Shown here: piece after piece, positions 26,910 to 37,916 of the stretch
Position numbering within the stretch: the first letter of the stretch is position 1
How the letters are laid out: the number at the start of each line of letters is the position of its first letter
Assembly: GCF_024498355.1 (NCBI RefSeq)
Contig: NZ_CP101833.1
Span: 2,833,001-2,897,000 of the forward strand
Origin: Bacillus pumilus
GTDB lineage: Bacteria > Bacillota > Bacilli > Bacillales > Bacillaceae
Direction: 5' to 3'
Length of the DNA: 64,000 nt
The notes under the pieces: model-generated
What the model saw: only the letters and a program-made list of their open reading frames with translations
The model's database searches: none
What the model was told of the DNA's origin: nothing
Position numbers and translations under genes: made by a program

Positions 26910-27842
26910 TCAATACTGATCAATCATTTCTTGCAATTGATTCAAATAACTTTCTTTTAATTCATCTGGGTATTCAATTTTCACATGTTGCCCAAATGAG
27001 ATTAAATAGTGCGTCATATACGATAATTCTTCTTGGTTGTATCCACCCACAATATAAGGAGTATTATCAATGATCTCTAATCTCATATTTGGGTAATGAT
27101 TCTTCAAAAACTTTTCTTTTCCTTGTTCCGTTAATCGACATTTAAATGAGATATCATGATAAGTTTTTTCGTACTCGAGCTGCAGTTCTTTTAATTCTTC
27201 CTTCGTAAAGGTGTCTCTGACTTCTTCTTCAATCATCATGTCCTTCATAAAGTCACATCTATAGATGCCCCACTTTTTATTTTGAACATCATATGCTTGA
27301 GTGAACCAAATCCCATTTCGATAAAACAACTCCAGAAATTGCAGCCTGATCCTTTTATTTTCATTTTGAGTGTAAGTCATCTTCACGATTTGATCTTTCA
27401 TCATCGCCTGCAAAATCAATTCCAAATGATTTTGTTCACTCACTGGCGCGACATTATAATAGTGAATAAAATCCAAAGTCTCCGTGATCCTTTGTTTTCT
27501 TTCAACAGACATTGTGGCAAACAGTTTTTGACGAATTTGTGAGTATGATTTTTTAAACGGTGTTGCTGACACTAGGTCTAGCGCTTTAAGCGCGAAAAAA
27601 ATAGCTTGAACTTCATCTATATTGAAATAAATAGGAACCAATGGAGATTGTTTCACAAGTCGATATCCTCCATGTCTGCCATTTTCAACGTAAAAAGCTA
27701 AGCCCATGGACTCTAGCTCTTCCATATCTCTCAAAGCCGTACGTTTAGATATGCCAAATTCGGTTTCTAAATCCTTTAACTGAAAAGAGTATTTATCACT
27801 TAAAAAAATAAGCTCTTGGTTTAATCGTTCTGATTTTTTCAT
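26910..27842 (-). CDS. WYL-domain transcriptional regulator (YafY type)
   Basis: This 310-residue DeoR-type regulator has an N-terminal winged helix-turn-helix (ETEFGISKRTALRDMEELES), a linker, and a WYL ligand-sensing domain (FLELFYRNGIWFTQAYDVQN). ATG 27842 has AGAAGGA upstream; the longer frame is not used because it would run through the operator region. It is divergent from the azoreductase gene with a 25-base palindrome between them. It therefore most likely controls that gene and itself, probably responding to a quinone, azo or thiol-reactive compound (inference). Confidence 0.82.
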   Translation of the reverse strand: MKKSERLNQELIFLSDKYSFQLKDLETEFGISKRTALRDMEELESMGLAFYVENGRHGGYRLVKQSPLVPIYFNIDEVQAIFFALKALDLVSATPFKKSYSQIRQKLFATMSVERKQRITETLDFIHYYNVAPVSEQNHLELILQAMMKDQIVKMTYTQNENKRIRLQFLELFYRNGIWFTQAYDVQNKKWGIYRCDFMKDMMIEEEVRDTFTKEELKELQLEYEKTYHDISFKCRLTEQGKEKFLKNHYPNMRLEIIDNTPYIVGGYNQEELSYMTHYLISFGQHVKIEYPDELKESYLNQLQEMIDQY

Positions 27843-27860
27843 TTTGATTTTCCTTCTGAA

Positions 27861-27885
27861 AAAGGTGACATGTTTTGTCACCTTT
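27861..27885. promoter_or_regulatory. Perfect inverted repeat between WYL regulator and azoreductase
   Basis: AAAGGTGACA (27861-27870) and TGTCACCTTT (27876-27885) form a perfect 10-base inverted repeat with a 5-base spacer. It is centred 31 bases before the WYL start and 54 before the azoreductase start. There is no following T-tract pattern of a terminator for either gene end. An operator for the WYL regulator is the simplest reading. Confidence 0.75.
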
Positions 27886-27926
27886 TTATTTTATACTCAG
27901 TTTATCAAAAGAAAAGGAGCATGCAT

Positions 27927-28577
27927 ATGCAAACATTAATCATTAACGCACACCCTGATTTCACTCATAGAGAAAGTTATTCAAACAAACTGCAAGCACT
28001 ATTTTTAAAACAGTTTAAAGAAAGATTCCCTCATGAAGAACCAACAATTTTACATTTACATGAAACTGAAATTCCTCGTATCGAAAAAGACCAGCTGCTA
28101 CGTATTTGGAATAAGCAAGCATCTGAACAAACATTAACAGCTACCGAACAAAACATCGCTGCTGCTTCATCTGCTCTATTGGCTCAATTCAAAGCACATC
28201 ATCGAATCGTGATTGTATCACCTGTTCATAATTTCAATGTGACGTCACGAATGAAGGATTATCTAGACAATATCTTAATCGCTAGAGAAACGTTTAAATA
28301 TACAGAAGATGGTTCAGTTGGGCTGATGACTGACGATTATCGTGTACTTTTGCTTCAAGCAAGTGGTTCTATCTTTACAAATAACGACCGTTACACCCCG
28401 CTAGAATTTTCGCATCATTATTTAAAAGAAATGTTCCAAGAAATCATGGGCTTCAATCAGTTCCATATTGTTCGGGCACAAGGGACAGCCATTTTAGATC
28501 AAGATGCTATCTTACAATCTGCATATGACGATATGTCTAAAGCCTTTAATGAGTTTTACTCACCAAGTGGGATTTAA
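27927..28577 (+). CDS. FMN-dependent NADH-azoreductase family protein
   Basis: This 216-residue flavodoxin-fold NAD(P)H quinone/azo reductase has the family start MQTLIINAHPDFTHRESYSN, VSPVHNFNVTSRMKDYLDNI (FMN loop) and LLQASGSIFTNNDRY. It should reduce quinones or azo compounds, protecting the cell from electrophiles. ATG 27927 has AAAAGGAG 7 bases upstream. It is divergent from the WYL regulator. An IS3-family element is inserted right after its terminator. Confidence 0.82.
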   Translation: MQTLIINAHPDFTHRESYSNKLQALFLKQFKERFPHEEPTILHLHETEIPRIEKDQLLRIWNKQASEQTLTATEQNIAAASSALLAQFKAHHRIVIVSPVHNFNVTSRMKDYLDNILIARETFKYTEDGSVGLMTDDYRVLLLQASGSIFTNNDRYTPLEFSHHYLKEMFQEIMGFNQFHIVRAQGTAILDQDAILQSAYDDMSKAFNEFYSPSGI

Positions 28578-28593
28578 CCTCCGTTCTTTTCAA

Positions 28594-28619
28594 AAAAAGA
28601 CCAAAAACTTTGGTCTTAC
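28594..28619. terminator. Terminator hairpin abutting the IS
   Basis: AAGACCAAA and TTTGGTCTT form a 9-base stem. The T-tract is on the minus strand (TTTTTTT). On the plus strand the tail is only two T before IS sequence begins, so the element may have removed the original plus-strand tail. Confidence 0.65.
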
Positions 28620-28647
28620 CCCTGTCAAGTAGACAAATATAAAAAGC

Positions 28648-29388
28648 CTAAGCTGCCAGTGTGTGACGGTATTCTACCGGAGCACACTGGTTTAATTTTT
28701 TCTGGAATCGATCGTGATTATAGAATTGAATGTATTTTTCTATGCTTTTATGAAGCTCTACTTCCGTTTGACACGAAGAAAAGTAAGCGTTCTCTGTTTT
28801 GAGATGAGAGAAAAATGATTCGATACAGGTATTATCCAGGCAGTTTCCCCTTCGTGAATGACTGCCCTTTAAACCAACGTTTTCTAGTCGCTTTTGATAT
28901 GCTTTTGTTGTGTATTGGAATCCTTGATCTGAATGAAGTACAGCTCCTTTGACATCCCGTTCGGATGTCAAACTCTCCAAGGTCTTCATGACCAGTTCAA
29001 GATCATTTCGTTTTGACAGCTTCCATGCGACGATTTCATTGTTATACAGATCTTGTATAGCTGAAAGATAATAGAAGCGATGCTGGCAAGCAATATAGGT
29101 AATATCAGTGACATATAACTGATTGTATTGATTCGTTTTAAATTCTCGGTTTAGTCTGTTTGGTTGAACAACTGAAGCCTTTCTTCCAAAATACCGCCGT
29201 TTTTTTCGAATGATTGATTGGATGTTCATTTCTTTCATCAGCCTGTAGACACGCTTATGATTGATGTGAAATCCTTCTTTCTTTAAAGCGATTGTCACCC
29301 GAGGATAGCCATAGAAGGGACGTGAATGATGAATGGCCATGAGGTGTTCTTTTAAGAGTTGTTCTTTCTGTTGCCGTTCCATTCGCAT
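28648..29388 (-). CDS. IS3-family transposase OrfB (DDE catalytic part)
   Basis: This rve-type integrase domain has the DDE triad: D in VTDITYIA, D in LHSDQGFQY and E in CIESFFSHLK. The N-terminal HTH_21 segment reads SRPFYGYPRVTIALKKEGF. The first internal ATG is 29388, but the frame stays open to the frameshift site at about 29547, encoding ARFEAVHELKGLYPLTWL, so the natural product is a fusion with OrfA. Confidence 0.88.
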   Translation of the reverse strand: MRMERQQKEQLLKEHLMAIHHSRPFYGYPRVTIALKKEGFHINHKRVYRLMKEMNIQSIIRKKRRYFGRKASVVQPNRLNREFKTNQYNQLYVTDITYIACQHRFYYLSAIQDLYNNEIVAWKLSKRNDLELVMKTLESLTSERDVKGAVLHSDQGFQYTTKAYQKRLENVGLKGSHSRRGNCLDNTCIESFFSHLKTENAYFSSCQTEVELHKSIEKYIQFYNHDRFQKKLNQCAPVEYRHTLAA

Positions 29389-29504
29389 TCTTTGATTCTT
29401 ATGCCATTTATAGTACCCAGATCGTGATACTTTGGCGATACAGACGAGCCATGTTAACGGATAAAGGCCCTTTAATTCATGAACAGCTTCAAACCGTGCA
29501 GTCT

Positions 29505-29837
29505 TCAGAATCCGTCCTCCCCGTGAAGATTTGGATAACGCTTTTTTAAGTATTCTACCTGTGCCTTTAAATAATCTCTTTCTTCTTCCACACTTTTAAA
29601 CGTTAACTTAGGACGTCCACTAAAAGGATTTTCTGACTTTGTATGTTTTCCTCTTTGGTCTTCAAAATATTGTCCTTCACGATATTTTCTGACCCAACTT
29701 TTTAGCTGAGTGGAACTTCGGAGACCTAATTCTTCAGATAATGAGCGATAGCTTCTATTTCCTTCTTCGTACATTTTGACAGCTTTCATCTTAAATTCTT
29801 TCGTATAGTGTTGAAAGTGTTGTCCTTTTCTCGCCAT
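29505..29837 (-). CDS. IS3-family transposase OrfA
   Basis: This 110-residue OrfA has a helix-turn-helix of the transposase_8 type (YRSLSEELGLRSSTQLKSWV) and a C-terminal leucine-zipper-like helix (ERDYLKAQVEYLKK). GGGAGGGG precedes the ATG. The lysine pair at the end is encoded by the slippery heptamer used for -1 frameshifting into OrfB. Confidence 0.88.
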   Translation of the reverse strand: MARKGQHFQHYTKEFKMKAVKMYEEGNRSYRSLSEELGLRSSTQLKSWVRKYREGQYFEDQRGKHTKSENPFSGRPKLTFKSVEEERDYLKAQVEYLKKRYPNLHGEDGF

Positions 29838-30106
29838 AAAAAATCCCCTCCCAGTATAGTGTAACAGCCAAGATATGTTCTTGGGCTTTTTACACTGTCT
29901 ACTTAGAGGGGATAATATCAGTTTTCACTTTCATGAGCGCCTGGTTATTTATTTTGATGACTAATCAACAATACCTCTACCTGTGTCTTAAGGGTTTAAT
30001 TGGTATATATACCCATTAAATAAAACTAATAATTGGTTTGATAACTAAAAATATCTATGTTATCATAATATTTCAATATATTTCTAACTATAGGAGGTTT
30101 TTGTTT

Positions 30107-30544
30107 ATGAAAAAATTATTACTCGTTCCCATTATGTCCCTAGGATTATTTAGTGGAATAACTGATGACGTATCTGCTGCTGAAACAAAAAACCACAATC
30201 AAAATCAAACTCTTTCTACTATCATGAATACATCTAGCAGTATTCATGATCAAGCTATTGAACTACAAAATAGAAGTAACGTTAGGTACTCTACCTACAG
30301 ATCTAACCCTATTAAATATTTTAAATTTTATTTTGATGGTTATTCAGATCTCGGTGTAATACTTAAAAGTGAGCATTCACATAAAATGAGCATATTAAAC
30401 GGGAAATTTATCCAAGTTGGTTCAGACTTTCACAATTTTGTACTTGCTGAGAATCTAACTTATGGTTGGAATTATATTGAAGTAGTAGATACAAAACCTC
30501 GTATTGGCGCATCATACTTTACTTTAGAAATAGATTGGATTTAA
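30107..30544 (+). CDS. Orphan secreted protein in AT-rich island
   Basis: This 145-residue protein has a strong signal peptide (MKKLLLVPIMSLGLFSG) and a likely cleavage after DVSA. The mature part has no cysteines and is rich in Asn, Ser and aromatic residues with beta-strand patterns (YFKFYFDGYSDLGVILK; YFTLEIDW at the end). It could be a small secreted beta-sandwich or inhibitor; no family was recognised. TAGGAGG lies 9 bases before ATG 30107. It stands alone between the IS element and the integrase remnant, in AT-rich DNA, and ends in a good terminator. Confidence 0.7.
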   Translation: MKKLLLVPIMSLGLFSGITDDVSAAETKNHNQNQTLSTIMNTSSSIHDQAIELQNRSNVRYSTYRSNPIKYFKFYFDGYSDLGVILKSEHSHKMSILNGKFIQVGSDFHNFVLAENLTYGWNYIEVVDTKPRIGASYFTLEIDWI

Positions 30545-30603
30545 TTTGTTAGTACATATTTAGAAAAAATACTTTTAAATATATATTTAAATTTGTGCAT
30601 ATA

Positions 30604-30640
30604 AGACCAAGATGGCAATTAAGCTATCTTGGTCTTACTT
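30604..30640 (+). terminator. Terminator of the orphan secreted protein
   Basis: AAGACCAAGAT and ATCTTGGTCTT form an 11-base stem (extended by GC pairs) followed by a T-rich ACTTTATTT. Confidence 0.8.
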
Positions 30641-30794
30641 TATTTATTACGTCTTTGTTGAATGGTAATATACAACCCTACTAAACGGTCATTTGACATT
30701 ATTCAAATTGTATATACTTTAAGTTTCAATTAGATATTATAGTCTTTTTAATATCCATTGTAATTAAACCTTCACGTATTTACTTCGTTGTAAA

Positions 30795-31576
30795 ATGATA
30801 ATTTTAAATCCCTCAAAATTACCACTTGTCATAGTGTTATTATCGAATTTTCTCCAACCAAGATTTATCAATCACCTTTTTATCGACTACTTGTTGAAAA
30901 TAATCACGTACTGTCCATCTGATAGATTAAAGGTTTTAGTGAAAGATAATGTTGTGCTAAATAAAGATGAAGTAAAAAATTTTAGTTTGGATGAATTAAA
31001 ACAAATACTCGATTACATAAAAACCTATAAATACCAACGATGCATAGATTATCAATTGTATTATATGCTTATGTACTTTTTGAGCGAAACAGGCTTGCGT
31101 ATAAGCGAGGCGTTAGCTTTGAAGTGGTGGGATATTGAAGATAATAAAGTGAATGTTGAAAGACAGGTTAGGCCGGATAACAGCAATAAAGTGACTTTAA
31201 CAACCAAAAAAAGCACATCATCTTATCGCACTATAGGAATAATTGATGCAGTATTAAAAGAACTTAAAAAATTCAAGTTGAAACAGAACGAAATGATATT
31301 AAGTAATAAATCATTTAATAAAAATAGTGATAATATCATCTTTCAAAATTATCTTGGCATTTATTTAACGCCTTCTACAGTACGTGAAAGTATTGTAAAA
31401 AAGCTGGGGTAGATTATAAAGGAAAGCATTGTTTCAGGACATACTCATGCAGTTTTACCTTTGGAATCAGGAGCCAGTTTAAAATTGTTTCCAACAGATT
31501 AGGGCATAAAACAATTAAAACAACTTCTGATACTTACTTAGATATTTCTGAGAAAATAGAAGAAGACGAACTATAA
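30795..31576 (+). pseudogene. Frameshifted tyrosine recombinase (phage/ICE-type integrase)
   Basis: The plus strand encodes a tyrosine-recombinase catalytic domain: YFLSETGLRISEALALKWWD carries the first catalytic Arg. The frame stops at about 31412. The C-terminal end continues in other frames: a Phe-Arg-[His]-Thr-His-Ala-Val segment after an extra base near 31440, and then, after a missing base near 31488, SNRLGHKTIKTTSDTYLDIS with the late Leu-Gly-His, the Tyr nucleophile and an EKIEEDEL tail. The N-terminal arm-binding part is missing or degraded. It is a remnant of an integrated element. Confidence 0.8.
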
Positions 31577-31691
31577 AAGTTCGCCTCCTCTACAAAAGAT
31601 AAAATATACATCGGCACGTTTTCGGCTCGACCGATTTTCATTATTCTTTCAAAACCTCTAAAACCCCTATATATCAGGCATTTCAGGTGTA

Positions 31692-33089
31692 TTACCCGAT
31701 ACTACCTTCCATCTCGAACTTAATCAATCGGTTCATTTCAACGGCGTATTCCATTGGCAGTTCTTTTGTGAATGGCTCGATGAAGCCCATGACGATCATT
31801 TCTGTTGCTTCTTCTTCCGAAATTCCGCGGCTCATCAAGTAGAATAACTGCTCTTCTGATACTTTTGATACCTTCGCTTCGTGCTCTAATGAAATGTTGT
31901 CATTTAAGATTTCATTGTAAGGGATCGTATCAGATGTTGATTTGTTATCCATGATGAGTGTGTCACACTCGATGTTGGAGCGTGCACCCTCTGCTTTACG
32001 TCCGAAGTGAACGATTCCGCGGTACGTAACTTTACCGCCTTGTTTCGAAATCGATTTCGATACGATCGTTGAAGATGTGTTTGGTGCAAGGTGAATCATT
32101 TTCGCACCTGCATCTTGGTGCTGACCTTTACCTGCTAGGGCAATACTTAATGTCATACCACGAGCGCCTTCACCTTTTAGGATGACTGCTGGATATTTCA
32201 TTGTCAGCTTAGAACCGATGTTTCCATCAATCCATTCCATTGTCGCATTTTCTTCACATACCGTACGTTTTGTCACAAGGTTGAAGACGTTGTTTGCCCA
32301 GTTTTGAATCGTTGTATAACGGCAGTAGCCGCCTTTTTTCACGATGATTTCAACAACCGCACTATGAAGTGAATTTGTTGTGTAAACTGGTGCTGTACAG
32401 CCTTCTACGTAATGAACATGCGCGCCTTCGTCCACGATGATGAGTGTACGCTCGAACTGACCCATGTTTTCAGAGTTGATACGGAAGTATGCTTGAAGTG
32501 GTGTATCTACTTTTACGCCCTTTGGTACGTAGATAAATGAACCACCAGACCATACAGCCGAGTTGAGCGCAGCAAATTTATTGTCCGTCGGCGGAATGAC
32601 TTTTGCCCAGTGCTCACGGAAGATGTCTTCGTTCTCTTTTAATGCGCTGTCTGTATCTTTAAACACAATCCCTAGGTCTTCAAGGTCTTGCTTCATATTG
32701 TGGTACACAACTTCAGATTCATACTGAGCAGATACACCTGCTAAATACTTTTGCTCTGCTTCTGGGATTCCAAGCTTATCAAAGGTTTGTTTGATTTCTT
32801 CTGGTACTTCATCCCAAGAACGCTCAGAACGCTCTGATGGCTTTACGTAGTACGTAATTTCATCAAAGTTTAATGCATTTAAATCTCCGCCCCATTGTGG
32901 CATCGGCATGTTGTAAAAGTGCTCAAGAGATTTCAAACGGAAGTCGAGCATCCACTGAGGCTCTTCTTTCATACGAGAAATTTCTTCAACGATTTCTTTT
33001 GTCAGTCCGCGCTCTGAACGGAAAATGGAAACGTCTTTATCAGAAAAGCCGTATTTATATTCACCAACATCTGGCATTTTTTTAGCCAT
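31692..33089 (-). CDS. sufB: Fe-S cluster scaffold SufB
   Basis: This 465-residue SufB is the scaffold subunit of the SufBCD complex that assembles [4Fe-4S] clusters in Gram-positive bacteria. The UPF0051 beta-helix core is visible, with [19 protein letters not shown] and [20 protein letters not shown] near the end. GGAGTG lies before the ATG. It is the last gene of sufCDSUB, 17 bases after sufU. Downstream lies the integrase remnant; no good terminator was seen directly after its stop. Confidence 0.96.
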   Translation of the reverse strand: MAKKMPDVGEYKYGFSDKDVSIFRSERGLTKEIVEEISRMKEEPQWMLDFRLKSLEHFYNMPMPQWGGDLNALNFDEITYYVKPSERSERSWDEVPEEIKQTFDKLGIPEAEQKYLAGVSAQYESEVVYHNMKQDLEDLGIVFKDTDSALKENEDIFREHWAKVIPPTDNKFAALNSAVWSGGSFIYVPKGVKVDTPLQAYFRINSENMGQFERTLIIVDEGAHVHYVEGCTAPVYTTNSLHSAVVEIIVKKGGYCRYTTIQNWANNVFNLVTKRTVCEENATMEWIDGNIGSKLTMKYPAVILKGEGARGMTLSIALAGKGQHQDAGAKMIHLAPNTSSTIVSKSISKQGGKVTYRGIVHFGRKAEGARSNIECDTLIMDNKSTSDTIPYNEILNDNISLEHEAKVSKVSEEQLFYLMSRGISEEEATEMIVMGFIEPFTKELPMEYAVEMNRLIKFEMEGSIG

Positions 33090-33106
33090 CCATTTTCACT
33101 CCAATC

Positions 33107-36076
<2,970 letters not shown>

Positions 36077-36094
36077 CAATAATCCTCCTAACGC

Positions 36095-36880
36095 TTACGC
36101 TTCTTGACCAACAGTTTCGTCTTCAATTCCTAACTCTTTTTTAATCCAGTCATAGCCTTCTGCTTCTAAACGCTGCGCTAGCTCTGGTCCGCCAGATTTC
36201 ACGATACGTCCTTGCATCATCACATGGACATGATCTGGTGTGATGTAGTTCAGCAGACGCTGATAGTGAGTAATCATTAAGCAGCCGAAACTTTCGCCGC
36301 GCATTTTATTAATTCCTTTAGAAACCACTTTCAGGGCATCGATATCAAGTCCAGAATCGATTTCGTCAAGGATGGCGATCTTTGGTTCAATCATCATCAA
36401 TTGAAGAATTTCGTTACGTTTTTTCTCCCCGCCTGAGAAACCTTCGTTAAGGTAGCGCTGCGCCATGTCTGGGTCCATTTCAAGGAACTCCATGTTTTCG
36501 TCCATTTTGCGGATGAATTTCATAAGTGAGATTTCTTCGCCTTCTTCTCTGCGTGCGTTAATGGCAGAACGAAGGAAGTCCGCATTTGTGACACCACTGA
36601 TTTCAGATGGGTATTGCATGGCAAGGAAAAGACCCGCTTGTGCGCGCTCATCTACTTCCATTTCAAGTACATCTTCGCCATCAAACAAAATGCTGCCTTT
36701 TGTTACTTCATATTTCGGGTGACCCATAATTGCAGCAGATAACGTAGATTTACCTGTACCGTTTGGTCCCATTACTGCGTGGAATTCTCCACCTTTTATC
36801 TCGAGGTTTACACCCTTTAAGATTTCTTTCCCTTCAATCTCAACGTGCAAGTCCTTAATTGTTAATGTCGAAGCAGTCAT
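36095..36880 (-). CDS. sufC: Fe-S assembly ATPase SufC
   Basis: This 261-residue ABC-type ATPase drives the SufBCD scaffold. Walker A is GPNGTGKST, the signature is FSGGEKKRNEI, and Walker B is AILDEIDSGLDID. GGAGG lies 8 bases before the ATG. It is the first gene of the suf operon; a Fur-like sequence lies directly upstream. Confidence 0.96.
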   Translation of the reverse strand: MTASTLTIKDLHVEIEGKEILKGVNLEIKGGEFHAVMGPNGTGKSTLSAAIMGHPKYEVTKGSILFDGEDVLEMEVDERAQAGLFLAMQYPSEISGVTNADFLRSAINARREEGEEISLMKFIRKMDENMEFLEMDPDMAQRYLNEGFSGGEKKRNEILQLMMIEPKIAILDEIDSGLDIDALKVVSKGINKMRGESFGCLMITHYQRLLNYITPDHVHVMMQGRIVKSGGPELAQRLEAEGYDWIKKELGIEDETVGQEA

Positions 36881-36895
36881 ATATCGATACCTCCA

Positions 36896-36915
36896 AAATA
36901 ATCATTATTCTCAAT
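36896..36915. promoter_or_regulatory. Possible Fur-like site in the suf leader
   Basis: AAATAATCATTATTCTC contains an 11-base match to the centre of the Fur consensus, with further GAGAAT hexamers adjacent. It lies between the likely promoter (TTGTAT and TATAAA near 36935-36960, minus strand) and the sufC ribosome site. Confidence 0.45.
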
Positions 36916-37046
36916 TTATTCTCATTCTAATTTTATAACAAATTAAAACTGAATACAACACATTCACGATATGCGTGAGAGGATGCTCTCAAAATTCTAA
37001 CAAAAAATGCAGGTGGATAAAAGGATTTATGTCAAAAAGACTGTTT

Positions 37047-37083
37047 CCATAAAGAAAGGACGGGAAACTGTTCTCCCCGCCCC
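37047..37083 (-). terminator. Terminator after the small frameshifted gene
   Basis: On the minus strand GGGCGGG and CCCGTCC pair (one G-U) around GAGAACAGTTT and are followed by TTTCTTT. It lies upstream of the suf promoter. Confidence 0.65.
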
Positions 37084-37090
37084 TTAGCTA

Positions 37091-37295
37091 TCAATAGCCT
37101 CGTATATTCATTTTTGCAAGCTGTCTTTTCTCATCTCGATAGGACTGCTCTCGTTTATATTCCACTTTCATCCGTAAGTCATGGTCTCTTTCATACTCTG
37201 CATAGCTCATGCCATGAGATTTATGCATGGCCTTTTCCATCTCGGCGGTATAATCCAATCCCAGTGTACTCTGGTCCGAACAAATAATAAACCAT
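37091..37295 (-). pseudogene. Small gene split by a +1 frameshift
   Basis: Reading from ATG 37295 gives MVYYLFGPEYTGI and then soon a stop. Moving one base forward at ATTGGAT (about 37257) gives DYTAEMEKAMHKSHGMSYAE and a charged C-terminus ending MNIRGY with a stop at 37091. Together they look like one protein of about 67 residues with an extra G. A promoter (TTGAGT, 18 bases, TATAAT) and AAGAAGGG precede it. The second part alone (49 residues from ATG 37240) has no ribosome site. It may be a pseudogene, a sequencing error or genuine frameshifting. Confidence 0.5.
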
Positions 37296-37317
37296 TCCCT
37301 TCTTTTAGTGTAGCTTT

Positions 37318-37347
37318 ATTATATCAAAGGCATGCTGCTTCACTCAA
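37318..37347 (-). promoter_or_regulatory. Promoter of the small frameshifted gene
   Basis: On the minus strand TTGAGT and a perfect TATAAT (37318-37323) are 18 bases apart, about 25 bases before ATG 37295. Confidence 0.6.
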
Positions 37348-37443
37348 AAGGGGTATAACGCGTTATGCTGGCATATTTTCTCACACACTCGGATGAGAAG
37401 CACTCAACTCTCCGAGATGGAAAGATACCATGTTTTTCTTCTA

Positions 37444-37812
37444 TTAATGAGTATGTCCTCCAAATTCATCAATACATTGCTGTACGACAGTGATTCCTTG
37501 GCTAAGGGCTGCCCCGCCTCCGAACGCTGCCGCCACACTGACGACCTCTAGCAAATTCTCTTCTGTCGCCCCTTGATCGAGCGCTCCCTTTGTATGATAA
37601 ATCATGCAGTATTCATCCTGTGCATGAATACTGATGCCAAGGGCAATCATTTGTTTTTCTTTTTGCGTTAATGAATCGCTCTGGAAGCACTGCTCTGTAA
37701 ATTCATTGAATTTCTTCCCAAACACCGGCATTTTCTTCTGAAATTCACCCATTGCGGTTTTATAATCAGTTAGTGATTGCTGCATGGATCCGCTCATATG
37801 CTGTTCGTTCAT
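37444..37812 (-). CDS. yurZ: Carboxymuconolactone decarboxylase / AhpD-like protein YurZ
   Basis: This 122-residue all-helical CMD-family protein has the conserved [18 protein letters not shown] and [14 protein letters not shown] segments. The AhpD-type Cys-x-x-Cys is not complete: a single Cys is followed by MIYH. Its function is unknown; peroxidase-like roles are only inferred. ATG follows AAGGGATGG. It lies downstream of metQ as in B. subtilis. Confidence 0.82.
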   Translation of the reverse strand: MNEQHMSGSMQQSLTDYKTAMGEFQKKMPVFGKKFNEFTEQCFQSDSLTQKEKQMIALGISIHAQDEYCMIYHTKGALDQGATEENLLEVVSVAAAFGGGAALSQGITVVQQCIDEFGGHTH

Positions 37813-37876
37813 CTTGTTTCCATCCCTTCAGGTCATTTGTACGTTTTTATTATGAGCGAGATTTGAAAAAATACAC

Positions 37877-37914
37877 AAAAAACCTCGCTTTGATGAAAGC
37901 GAGGTTTTTTTGTG
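37877..37914 (-). terminator. Terminator of metNPQ
   Basis: AAAAAACCTCGCTTT and AAAGCGAGGTTTTTT form a very strong stem around GATG with T-tracts on either strand, directly after the metQ stop. Confidence 0.92.
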
Positions 37915-37916
37915 TA

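Larger units (their letters stand above)
28620..29925 (-). mobile_element. Complete IS3-family insertion sequence
   Basis: This element of about 1.3 kb has two overlapping transposase frames on the minus strand. The ends are imperfect inverted repeats: CCCCTGTCAAGTAGACA at the left and, reverse-complemented, CCCCTCTAAGTAGACA at the right, both followed by AAAAAGCC. A slippery heptamer AAAAAAG lies at 29541-29547 in the orfA frame, and the orfB frame is open from there on, so the OrfAB fusion should be made by -1 frameshifting. No clear target-site duplication was found. All catalytic residues are present, so it may be active. Confidence 0.88.

Noticed and set aside
30795..30900. Integrase N-terminus as an intact protein start
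   Set aside because: The first about 45 residues do not resemble an arm-binding domain and lack a ribosome site, so the gene was called a pseudogene.
31577..31691. Attachment site of a mobile element at the sufB 3' end
   Set aside because: No tRNA gene and no repeated att core was found on both sides of the island; the idea is unsupported.
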